Shown: positions 6,818 to 13,430 of the stretch, in pieces
Position numbering within the stretch: the first letter of the stretch is position 1
Layout: every line of letters begins with the position of its first letter
Assembly: GCA_018715585.1 (NCBI GenBank)
Contig: DVLH01000093.1
Location: 1-15,253 of the forward strand
Reading direction: 5' to 3'
Length of the DNA stretch: 15,253 nt
DNA from: Candidatus Aphodomonas merdavium
GTDB lineage: Bacteria; Bacillota; Clostridia; Christensenellales; Aristaeellaceae
Program-made: the position numbers and the translations under genes
The notes under the pieces: generated by a model
Databases searched by the model: none
The model's input: only the letters and a program-made list of their open reading frames with translations
Told to the model about the DNA's origin: nothing

Positions 6818-7914
6818 AAAGCCCCATCGATTATGGCGGAGTCCTGTTAAAAAACCGCATCCTTTTCGCTCCAACGTCATTGGGCATGCCACCGCACGAA
6901 GCAATCGAGCGGTTGCACGCCATTGCAGCAGGAGGCTGCGCGATGATCATCGTTGGCGATGTCTCCACCTCCAAGCGTGGGTTTGGCCTATCGCTTGCCT
7001 CCAAGCGCGGCTTTGCCTATTACCGCCGCCTAGCGGATGCCGTGCACGGCGAAGGCTGCAAGCTATGCGCCCAACTGTACCGCTCGGATATGGATATGAA
7101 AGCGATGGCGCGCCATCTTCCTGCGCTGCTTAGCAAAAAAATTACCGCGCAGCAGCTGCGCGCGCTGTGCAACGAGGCGGCGGGAGCTTATATCATCTCC
7201 CTTTCTGCCGATACGGTGCGGGAAATTACGGCATCGTTTGGGGATGCGGCGGAGCTTGCGCAGCAAGCCGGGTTCGACCTGGTACAGATTCACGGCGACA
7301 GGATGTGCGGCAGCTTCAGCTCTTCGCTTTACAATCGCCGCCAGGACGCATACGGCGGCCCACTGGAAAACCGCGCGCGCTTTGCGGTGGAAGCCGTGCG
7401 CGCCGTGCGCCGCCGGCTGCCGCATATACCAATTGACTTTAAGCTCGTCGTCCGGTTGGAAAACCCGCATTACGGCAACGCCGGGGTGACGCCGGAGGAG
7501 CTGCCCCGGTTCGTGCCGCTGCTGGAGCAGGCTGGCGTGACGAGCTTTCATGTGACGCTCGCCAACCACTCCAACCTTGCCGACACCATCCCGCCGGCAA
7601 CGCATCCTGCCTTCGGCGCCGAGGGCTGCTTCCTGCCCTTTTGCGATGCGGTACGCCGGGTGACGTCGCTCCCTGTGTGCGGCGTGGGCGGGCTGTGCTC
7701 GCCGGACTTTATCGAGCGCCAGCTTTCCGCAGGCCGCATCGACTGCGCCGCAATGAGCCGCCAGCTCATCGCCGACCCGCAGTGGATGAACAAAATCCTC
7801 AGCGGCCGGCCAGAGACAATCCACCGCTGCGTGCGCTGCAACCGCGAATGCCTGGGAGGCATCCAGGCGCACCGCGGCGTGCATTGTATTTATGAAAAGG
7901 GGAAAGAAAAATGA
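6802..7914 (+). CDS. bilR: Probable bilirubin reductase BilR, short form (OYE-family flavin / 4Fe-4S)
   Basis: This is a 370-residue old-yellow-enzyme-family reductase: a complete FMN-binding TIM barrel followed by a cluster motif C-x2-C-x3-C-x11-C (Cys343, 346, 350, 362). It stops there, lacking the FAD/NAD(P) domain found in 2,4-dienoyl-CoA reductase and the long forms. The barrel has QLYR (91-94), GVGG (294-297) and AMSRQLIADP (317-326). Where ordinary OYEs have HGAH this protein has His164-Gly165-Asp166-Arg167 (HGDRMCGSF). From memory, Asp166-Arg167 are the residues reported as critical and diagnostic for Clostridium symbiosum BilR, and the numbering coincides. The expected reaction is reduction of bilirubin to urobilinogen in the anaerobic cytoplasm. 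The upstream regulator overlaps it by 16 nt and the flavodoxin-like gene downstream by 4 nt. The missing reductase domain suggests electrons come from another protein, perhaps that flavodoxin. The alternative is a related enoate reductase, less likely given the motif and neighbours. Confidence 0.88.
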   Translation: MYETLKSPIDYGGVLLKNRILFAPTSLGMPPHEAIERLHAIAAGGCAMIIVGDVSTSKRGFGLSLASKRGFAYYRRLADAVHGEGCKLCAQLYRSDMDMKAMARHLPALLSKKITAQQLRALCNEAAGAYIISLSADTVREITASFGDAAELAQQAGFDLVQIHGDRMCGSFSSSLYNRRQDAYGGPLENRARFAVEAVRAVRRRLPHIPIDFKLVVRLENPHYGNAGVTPEELPRFVPLLEQAGVTSFHVTLANHSNLADTIPPATHPAFGAEGCFLPFCDAVRRVTSLPVCGVGGLCSPDFIERQLSAGRIDCAAMSRQLIADPQWMNKILSGRPETIHRCVRCNRECLGGIQAHRGVHCIYEKGKEK

Positions 7915-8408
7915 AATACGCTATCGTTTTTAGCAGTCAAACGGGAAACACGCGCCAGCTCGCAGAAGCTGTCCGCACGTCGCTTCCGCAAGCGGATTGC
8001 CTCTATTTCGGCCCGCCGTGCGAACAAGCGCTTGAGGCCGGCATGCTCTATGTCGGCTTTTGGACCGATAAAGGCACTTGTGACGCACAAACCGCGGCCT
8101 TCCTGCGGACCGTGGGCGCGCGCCGCCTGTTCCTCTTCGGCACGGCAGGCTTTGGCGGCTCCCAGGCGTACTACGAGCGCATTTTGGCCAACGTGCGCAA
8201 GGAACTGCCCGGCGAAGCGCTCCTTTGCGGCACCTATATGTGCCAGGGAAAAATGCCGCCCAGCGTGCGCCGCCGCTATGAAGCGCTGGAAAACATGCCA
8301 AACCGCCAGGCGTTCCTGGACAACTTCGACCGCGCGGCAACCCACCCAGACGCGCAGGACGTCGAGCGCCTGCTGGCCGTCCTCCCCGGCCCGCACCAAG
8401 AAGGATAA
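7911..8408 (+). CDS. bilS: Flavodoxin-like protein, probable BilS
   Basis: This 165-residue protein has a flavodoxin fold. The FMN-phosphate loop is SSQTGNT (8-14), just after the first strand. Further flavin-loop regions are GFWTDKGTC (49-57) and FGTAGFGGS (76-84). Two cysteines occur in CGTYMCQGKM (106-115), and the C-terminus is charged. There is no signal peptide, so it is cytoplasmic. Its ATG overlaps the BilR stop (ATGA) and has GGGGAAAG upstream, so the two are co-translated. In described bil operons the small flavodoxin-type partner is BilS, thought to assist BilR. Delivering electrons to the FMN or 4Fe-4S centre of this short-form BilR would make sense but is inference. It is last in the operon, and I see no clear terminator after it. 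Confidence 0.85.
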   Translation: MKYAIVFSSQTGNTRQLAEAVRTSLPQADCLYFGPPCEQALEAGMLYVGFWTDKGTCDAQTAAFLRTVGARRLFLFGTAGFGGSQAYYERILANVRKELPGEALLCGTYMCQGKMPPSVRRRYEALENMPNRQAFLDNFDRAATHPDAQDVERLLAVLPGPHQEG

Positions 8409-8786
8409 TCCCGCCCAAAAGGCGGCATCCGCAGCAAACCCGGGCCTTTTAATCCCAGGACTTCCCGGAATTTTCCAAGCGCTGGTTCAAATGGCGTTCT
8501 ATAATCTTTTGTCCCCTTCGTTGCCCTGGCGCCGGCCCTGCGGCTGCATCCCGTTGGCAGCCTTGATTCTGGGCTGGCGGTTGTCACGCTGCGGGGCCCC
8601 CCCTGTGCCACGCAGGTGCATATGGGGCGAAGACCGGCCTGCCCATTGTGCCTGGCCCACTTGTTTGTTGCGCACAAAATGGTCGGGAACTTTCAAGCGC
8701 CCTTCCATCGCATCTTTTTCCTGCCGTATTTGCATAGCCCCCCTGCTCCAAAGGCAGGCTGCCGGGGTTTGTGGCAACAGCCCGTC
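8409..8786. other. Gene-free spacer after the bil operon
   Basis: This region separates bilS from the pfkA terminator. Only weak features are visible, such as a 4-bp CGCC/GGCG hairpin soon after the bilS stop. Open frames in it have no RBS-supported start or recognisable domain. I see no tRNA, riboswitch, transposase remnant or repeat shared with the other spacers. Confidence 0.55.
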
Positions 8787-8822
8787 AAAACAAAAAAGGA
8801 GCGGCAACCAAGGCCGCTCCTT
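8787..8822 (-). terminator. Rho-independent terminator of pfkA
   Basis: Minus strand: a perfect 10-bp stem AAGGAGCGGC / GCCGCTCCTT with a 7-nt loop runs into a T-rich tract (TTTTTTGTTTT). It lies about 110 nt past the pfkA stop. A second perfect 7-bp hairpin, AGCCGGT / ACCGGCT with a 3-nt loop, is at 8824-8840 between it and the gene. On the plus strand there is no T-run, so it would not obviously end the bil transcript. Confidence 0.85.
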
Positions 8823-8929
8823 CAGCCGGTAAAACCGGCTTGCCGGATTCAATCAGGAAAGACGTTTCAGCCGCATTGCGCATCCCCCGCCTGCCGCCCT
8901 ATCAACGCAGCGAGACGCTTTACCGCCGA

Positions 8930-9910
8930 TTACAGCGAGAGGATCTCGCTCGTCAGCAGCGTATGCGGGTCGATTTCCTTCGTCTGTGCCAGCGCCTCGT
9001 CGATGTCGAGGGAGACGACGCGCTCGCCCTTATAAGCAATGATGCGGTTGCGCTCGCCGCGCATGAGCGCCTCGACGGCGTGCACGCTCATCATGCTGGC
9101 AATGACGCGGTCGCGCACGGTAGGGCTGCCGCCGCGCTGGATATAGCCCAGGATGGACACCGCCGGAGCGATGCCGATGGTGCGCTTGATCTGCTCCGCA
9201 AGCTCGCTGCACGAGCAGGCCCCTTCCGCCACAACGATGATAAAGTGGGTCTTGCCGCGCGTGCGCCCGGCCAGGATGGGCTGGATCACATCCGCATCCA
9301 CGTCCATTTTTTTCTCGGGAATCAGGCAGATTTCCGCGCCGTTGGCAATGGCGGCGTGCAATGCGATATACCCTGCGCGGCGGCCCATCACCTCGATGAT
9401 GCTGCAGCGCTCGTGGGAGTAGGTTGTATCCTTTATTTTGTCGATGGCGTCCTTGACGGTATTGAGCGCCGTATCAAAGCCGATGGTGTATTCCGTGCAG
9501 CCAATGTCGTTGTCGATCGTCGCGGGAATGCCAACCACCGGGATGCCCAGCTCGCTGAGCAGCTTTGCGCCCTGGAACGACCCATCCCCGCCGATGACGA
9601 TGATGGCGTCCAGCTTGTAGACGCGGGCGATGGCGGCCGCTTTTTCCCGGCCTTCGGGCGTCATAAATTCACGGCTGCGCGAGGTATGCAAAATGGTGCC
9701 GCCATGGCTGAGGATATCGGAAACGGAGCGCAGGCTCATCGGCTCCATCTCCCCCAACAGCAAACCCGTATAGCCGTTTTTAATGCCGTATACTTCCAGG
9801 CCGTAATAAATCCCCGCGCGAACGACGGCCCGCACCGCCGCGTTCATGCCGGGCGCGTCCCCCCCGCTTGTCAACACGCCAATCCGCCGGATGGCCTGCT
9901 TGTTTTCCAT
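8930..9910 (-). CDS. pfkA: ATP-dependent 6-phosphofructokinase
   Basis: PfkA phosphorylates fructose 6-phosphate to fructose 1,6-bisphosphate, the committed step of glycolysis, in the cytoplasm. The 326-residue protein is close to the usual length of about 320. Visible motifs are GGDAPG (16-21), GGDGS (107-111, the Gly-containing form associated with ATP use), the catalytic TIDND (131-135) and MGRRAG (175-180). The preceding Ala rather than Lys (PATIDND) also favours ATP over pyrophosphate. Start: ATG at 9910 (MENKQ), with GGAGGG 7 nt upstream. An ATG directly before it (9913) is closer to the RBS, and a longer frame back to 10012 would run through the promoter. A GCCGC-AAA-GCGGC hairpin lies in the leader (9929-9941). 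The gene has its own promoter and terminator, and no pyruvate kinase gene is adjacent. Confidence 0.97.
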   Translation of the reverse strand: MENKQAIRRIGVLTSGGDAPGMNAAVRAVVRAGIYYGLEVYGIKNGYTGLLLGEMEPMSLRSVSDILSHGGTILHTSRSREFMTPEGREKAAAIARVYKLDAIIVIGGDGSFQGAKLLSELGIPVVGIPATIDNDIGCTEYTIGFDTALNTVKDAIDKIKDTTYSHERCSIIEVMGRRAGYIALHAAIANGAEICLIPEKKMDVDADVIQPILAGRTRGKTHFIIVVAEGACSCSELAEQIKRTIGIAPAVSILGYIQRGGSPTVRDRVIASMMSVHAVEALMRGERNRIIAYKGERVVSLDIDEALAQTKEIDPHTLLTSEILSL

Positions 9911-9956
9911 CATTTTCCCTCCGTAACCGCCGCTTTGCGGCAAAACATACATCGCC

Positions 9957-9984
9957 ATTGTACCACAGCCAAAGCAAATGACAA
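9957..9984 (-). promoter_or_regulatory. pfkA promoter
   Basis: Minus strand: TTGTCA (9984-9979), a 16-nt spacer and TACAAT (9962-9957), with a TGG extended -10. Initiation would give a leader of about 40 nt before the ATG at 9910. Confidence 0.75.
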
Positions 9985-10048
9985 CACAAAACAGCGGGGA
10001 AAAATCCCTCAAATCATGATATTTTCATTACTATTTTGCGCTGGAGCA

Positions 10049-10077
10049 TTGACAATACCGCTTTTTTTTGCTATACT
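10049..10077 (+). promoter_or_regulatory. Sigma-A promoter of the ylxM-ffh operon
   Basis: TTGACA (10049-10054), exactly 17 nt including a T8 tract, then TATACT (10072-10077). This is nearly full consensus and the strongest promoter in the window. Initiation would leave about 60 nt before the ylxM ATG. Confidence 0.88.
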
Positions 10078-10142
10078 GCGCATTGCTGTCAAGCAAATTG
10101 CTTTTACACCCCGCCGTCGGACGGCTCGCAGGAGGATGCATC

Positions 10143-10484
10143 ATGGAAAAGCGAATGCGCACAAGCCTTCTCCTCTCGTTCTACGGTCCGCTTTTAACCG
10201 AGCGGCAGCGCGAGCTGCTGCGCCTGCACGAGGAGGACGATCTTTCCCTTTCCGAAATCGCGCAGGAAAAGGGCGTCAGCCGCCAGGCAGCGCACGACGC
10301 CATCCGGCGCGGCGAGGAGCAATTGCTGACAATCGAGGCAAAGCTGGGTTTTGCCGCACGATGGGAACGCATGAGCGCAGGGCTGCGCAGCGCCAGGCAG
10401 GCGCTGCTTGCCGGAGACAGCGCACAAGCGCTGGAAATAACAACCCGATTGCTGCGGGAGGAGGAAGCGGAGGATGGCATTTGA
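10143..10484 (+). CDS. ylxM: YlxM family SRP-associated HTH protein
   Basis: This 113-residue helical protein of the UPF0122/YlxM family is almost always encoded just before ffh in Firmicutes and is thought to modulate the signal recognition particle. A sigma-factor-like helix-turn-helix is visible: LTERQRELLRLHEEDDLSLS, then EIAQEKGVSRQAAHDAIRRG, followed by a Glu/Ala/Leu-rich helical tail. Start: ATG at 10143, 7 nt after AGGAGG; an upstream in-frame ATG at 10068 would overlap the promoter and is rejected. It overlaps ffh by 11 nt, implying coupled translation. ftsY, often next to this pair, is not upstream here; pfkA is. Confidence 0.94.
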   Translation: MEKRMRTSLLLSFYGPLLTERQRELLRLHEEDDLSLSEIAQEKGVSRQAAHDAIRRGEEQLLTIEAKLGFAARWERMSAGLRSARQALLAGDSAQALEITTRLLREEEAEDGI

Positions 10485-11799
10485 AGGCCTGACCGAAAAA
10501 CTACAGGGCGCACTGAAAAAGCTGTCCGGACGCGGGAAGCTGAGCGAGGCAGACGTCAAAACCGCGATGCGCGAGGTGCGCATGGCGCTGTTGGAAGCGG
10601 ATGTCAACTTTCTCGTAGCGAAGGATTTTATCCGCAAGGTCACGGAGCGCTGCGTAGGCGCAGACGTGCTGGAAAGCCTTACGCCCTCGCAGCAGGTCGT
10701 CAAAATCGTCAGCGAAGAGCTGACGCAGATGATGGGCGGCACCGTCTCCCGCCTGACCTGGAGCTCCGCGCCGCCCACCGTGTTCATGCTCTGCGGCCTG
10801 CAAGGCACGGGCAAAACCACCATGTGCGGCAAGTTGGGGCGCATGCTGAAAAAACAGGGCAAAAAGCCGCTGTTGGTCGCGCTGGATATCTACCGTCCCG
10901 CCGCCATTGACCAGCTCAAGGTCGTCGGCCGCTCGGTAGACGTGCCCGTGTTTGAGCGCGGAACGCAAAACCCCGTCGTCACGGCGAAAGAAGCCATCGC
11001 GCACGCGCGCTATTACGGCTTTGATACGGTGCTGTTGGATACGGCCGGCCGCCTGCACGTCGATGAAGCGCTGATGGACGAGCTCGCGCAGGTCAAGCAA
11101 GCCGTCTCCCCGCAGGAAATCCTGCTCGTCGTTGACGCCATGACCGGCCAGGACGCCGTCACCGTCGCCGATACGTTCAACAAAAAGCTGTCCGTCGACG
11201 GCGTCATCCTCACCAAGCTGGATGGCGATACGCGCGGCGGCGCGGCGCTGTCCGTGCGCGCGGTAACAGGAAAGCCCGTCAAGTTCTGCGGCATTTCCGA
11301 AAAGATGGACGGCATCGAGCCGTTCTACCCGGACCGGATGGCAAGCCGCATCCTGGGCATGGGCGATATGCTCAGCCTCATCGAGAAAGCACAGGAAACG
11401 TTTGACGACGAGGCCGCCGCCAAGCTTGAAAAGAAAGCGCGCACCGCTTCGTTCGACCTGGAAGATTATCTGGCGCAGATGCAGCAGATGAAAAAAATGG
11501 GGTCGATGGAAGACGTGCTGAAAATGCTGCCGGGCATGGCAGGCAAGCTCAAGGACGTGCACATCGACGAAAACGCGCTGAAAAAGCCGGAGGCGATCAT
11601 CCGCTCGATGACGCCGCAGGAGCGCCGGAATCCTGAAATCCTCAACGCCTCGCGCCGCCGGCGCATCGCCAAAGGCGCTGGCGTGGAAGTGCAGGACGTC
11701 AACCAGCTCATCCGCCAGTTTGACCAGGCCAAGCAGATGCTCAAGCAGATGATGGGCGGCAACAAGTTCCTGCGCCGCAAGATGCGCTTTGGCCGCTGA
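10474..11799 (+). CDS. ffh: Signal recognition particle protein Ffh (SRP54)
   Basis: Ffh is the GTPase of the bacterial signal recognition particle. It binds 4.5S/6S RNA and signal sequences of nascent membrane proteins and docks with FtsY. The 441-residue protein shows the helical N domain (1-95), then the G domain with P-loop GLQGTGKTT (108-116), DTAGR (189-193) and TKLDGDTRGG (247-256). The Met-rich M domain contains the RNA-binding SRRRRIAKGAG (393-403; the usual form ends GSG) and the tail MMGGNKFLRRKMRFGR. Length is normal. The ATG at 10474 lies inside ylxM, and GAGGAGGAAG upstream provides the RBS. It leads the group through rimM, with a weak hairpin pair before rpsP. Confidence 0.98.
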   Translation: MAFEGLTEKLQGALKKLSGRGKLSEADVKTAMREVRMALLEADVNFLVAKDFIRKVTERCVGADVLESLTPSQQVVKIVSEELTQMMGGTVSRLTWSSAPPTVFMLCGLQGTGKTTMCGKLGRMLKKQGKKPLLVALDIYRPAAIDQLKVVGRSVDVPVFERGTQNPVVTAKEAIAHARYYGFDTVLLDTAGRLHVDEALMDELAQVKQAVSPQEILLVVDAMTGQDAVTVADTFNKKLSVDGVILTKLDGDTRGGAALSVRAVTGKPVKFCGISEKMDGIEPFYPDRMASRILGMGDMLSLIEKAQETFDDEAAAKLEKKARTASFDLEDYLAQMQQMKKMGSMEDVLKMLPGMAGKLKDVHIDENALKKPEAIIRSMTPQERRNPEILNASRRRRIAKGAGVEVQDVNQLIRQFDQAKQMLKQMMGGNKFLRRKMRFGR

Positions 11800-11829
11800 T
11801 GCAGCGGATTGCGGGCAACCGCCCGTTTT
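11793..11829 (+). terminator. Weak terminator/attenuator-like hairpins between ffh and rpsP
   Basis: Two hairpins in a row: CCGCTG-ATG-CAGCGG spanning the ffh stop (11793-11807), and CGGGC-AACC-GCCCG (11812-11825) followed by only T4. The short stem and T-tract suggest partial termination at most, which could set the ratio of ffh to rpsP mRNA. Confidence 0.35.
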
Positions 11830-11873
11830 CCATAGATCAACACCGTTTGAAATGGACTTGTAGGAGGGTTACC

Positions 11874-12119
11874 ATGGTCAAGATTCGTCTCAAGAGGATC
11901 GGCATGAAAAAAATGCCTTTTTACCGCGTCGTTGTCGCCGATAGCCGCTTCCCGCGCGATGGCCGCAACATCGAGGAGATCGGCTACTATGATCCGCGCC
12001 AGAATCCTGCCGTCGTTCACATTGACAACGAGCGCGCGCAGTATTGGCTCAAAAACGGCGCGCAGCCGACCGATACGGCCCGCGTTCTGCTCAAAAAGAG
12101 CGGCGCAATCGAAGGCTGA
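11874..12119 (+). CDS. rpsP: 30S ribosomal protein S16
   Basis: bS16 is a small primary binder of the 5' domain of 16S rRNA needed for 30S assembly. The 81-residue protein matches the family throughout: MVKIRLKRIGMKKMPFYRVV, ADSRFPRDGR, EEIGYYDP, then a C-terminal part ending VLLKKSGAIEG. Start: ATG at 11874, after AGGAGGG with about 5 nt spacing. A frame running back to 11799 adds 25 non-conserved residues and is rejected. It lies 74 nt after ffh and 20 nt before khpA. Confidence 0.98.
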   Translation: MVKIRLKRIGMKKMPFYRVVVADSRFPRDGRNIEEIGYYDPRQNPAVVHIDNERAQYWLKNGAQPTDTARVLLKKSGAIEG

Positions 12120-12139
12120 CCTTTTAAAAAGGAGCAAAC

Positions 12140-12367
12140 ATGACAGAGCTTGTACGCTTTATTGCGCGTTCGCTGGTGGACACGCCGGACGCGGTCGACG
12201 TGCGCGAGGTGGACAGCCCCGACGCTACGGTGATCGAACTGCGGGTCGCGCCGGAGGATATGGGAAAAGTGATCGGCAAGCAGGGGCGCATCGCCAAAGC
12301 AATCCGTGCCATCGTCAAAGCGGCGACGCCCAAGGACGCCAAGCCGGTTTTCGTTGAAATCGTATGA
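12140..12367 (+). CDS. khpA: KH-domain RNA-binding protein KhpA
   Basis: This 75-residue single-KH-domain protein (YlqC/KhpA family) binds RNA through the GxxG loop, seen here as VIGKQGRIAKAIRAIVKAA (about 45-63). KhpA pairs with KhpB/EloR in several Firmicutes to influence cell elongation and division through mRNA binding. That partner is not in this window. Start: ATG at 12140, with AAGGAG 5 nt upstream. The stop overlaps the rimM start (ATGA), so the two are translationally coupled. The order rpsP-khpA-rimM is the standard Firmicutes arrangement. Confidence 0.95.
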   Translation: MTELVRFIARSLVDTPDAVDVREVDSPDATVIELRVAPEDMGKVIGKQGRIAKAIRAIVKAATPKDAKPVFVEIV

Positions 12368-12891
12368 CGGATGATACGCTCATCGTCGGGGAGGTTCTGC
12401 GCCCGCAGGGCCTCCGCGGCGAAGTGAAAGTGCGGCCGCTGACGGATAACCCGGAGCGGTTTTTTGCCTTGCGCCGCGTTTTCCTCGGCGAGCAGGAGCG
12501 GCGCTGCCGCTGTGTGCGCGTGCATGAAGGATTCGCTTACCTGCAAATTGACGGCGTGTTCAGCCGGGAAGCCGCGGAAGCCATCCGCGGCACGCTGCTG
12601 CGCATCCGCCGGGAGGACGCCGTGCCCTTGCCGGAGGATACCAACTTCATCTGCGATTTGATCGGCTGCGAAGGCGTGGATACCGAAGGGAAAAGCTGGG
12701 GGACGCTCACGGACGTGCTGCAGCCCGGCGGCTGCGACGTCTATGTGTTCCGCCGCGCGAACGGCGCGGAGCTGCTGCTGCCGGCGCTGAAAAAAGTGGT
12801 GCTCACGGTGGACACCGCCGCAAAGCGCATCCTGCTCGACGCGCAAGGCGTGCGGGAAACAGGGGTTACGGACGATACGGAAACAGTTTGA
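12364..12891 (+). CDS. rimM: Ribosome maturation factor RimM
   Basis: RimM binds S19 and helps mature the 3' (head) domain of the 30S subunit. The 175-residue protein has the N-terminal RimM fold beginning VGEVLRPQGLRGEVKVRPLT (8-27). The PRC-barrel domain follows, with FICDLIGCE (94-102), GTLTDVLQPGGCDVYVF and LLLPALKKVVLTVD. Length and motifs are normal. The start at 12364 overlaps the khpA stop by 4 nt. In most relatives trmD follows almost directly; here 539 nt intervene and no clear terminator follows rimM. Confidence 0.97.
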   Translation: MTDDTLIVGEVLRPQGLRGEVKVRPLTDNPERFFALRRVFLGEQERRCRCVRVHEGFAYLQIDGVFSREAAEAIRGTLLRIRREDAVPLPEDTNFICDLIGCEGVDTEGKSWGTLTDVLQPGGCDVYVFRRANGAELLLPALKKVVLTVDTAAKRILLDAQGVRETGVTDDTETV

Positions 12892-13430
12892 CAATACGCC
12901 GCCAACGTGCGCCTGCATCCGGCGGCCTTGCGGCGCGGCGCGTCCCGTTTTTCCCCGGCGCGGCGCCTTTTTAATACCCTAGCGCGATACAAATGCGCCG
13001 TTGCCGCGCCGCTCTTCCGGGCTCCCCGCGCAAGCCCGGGAAACCGGGAAAAGCATGGCCCTTTGTCCGGCCGCAGCGCAGGGGAAGGTCCATGATGGGA
13101 GCGCCCTACGGCGCCGGCATCCCCGCAGCTTGCTACCGTCCGCGTGCAAAGCATCACGGATTGCCTGCCAAAGCGGCAAACGCCGCGGCGCGGTGCTGTT
13201 TTGCCGGAAAAGCTTTCCCCGGCGGCCTGCCGCGCGCCGCTCAACGCATCCCGGGCGCGGCGGAAAAGGGCTTTGCGCACCCTTGGGCGCAAGCCACCGC
13301 GCGCTGTGCGCCGCATCTTTGGCGCAAAAGATGTTTGCTCCCCGGCAACGCGGGCGTTTGTAGCGGCGCAACGCCGCTATCCTTGGCACGCAACGCGCGC
13401 AAGAATGATTCTCTCCGCGAGGTTTCTTCC
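12892..13430. other. Long gene-free spacer inside the rimM-trmD cluster
   Basis: This 539-nt GC-rich interval lies where these genes are normally adjacent. Clear structures are CATCTTT-6 nt-AAAGATG (13314-13333) and a perfect 8-bp hairpin TAGCGGCG-CAA-CGCCGCTA (13361-13379), 51 nt before the trmD ATG. No RBS-supported ORF, tRNA, known riboswitch or transposon end is recognisable. The frame open upstream of trmD has no conserved start and is treated as chance. Confidence 0.6.

Noticed and set aside
8499..8852. 117-codon minus-strand frame in the spacer between bilS and pfkA
   Set aside because: No convincing RBS, no family resemblance, and it runs across the pfkA terminator hairpin.
8771..10492. 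573-codon plus-strand open frame opposite pfkA
   Set aside because: It is antisense to an unambiguous PfkA and runs through both divergent promoters and ylxM.
11799..11873. Upstream start for rpsP at the ATG overlapping the ffh stop
   Set aside because: It would add 25 residues absent from S16 proteins; the ATG at 11874 has a strong RBS and begins the conserved MVKIRLKR.
12993..13430. N-terminal extension of TrmD by up to 146 residues
   Set aside because: TrmD homology begins at the ATG at 13431, which has its own RBS; the upstream residues are low-complexity.
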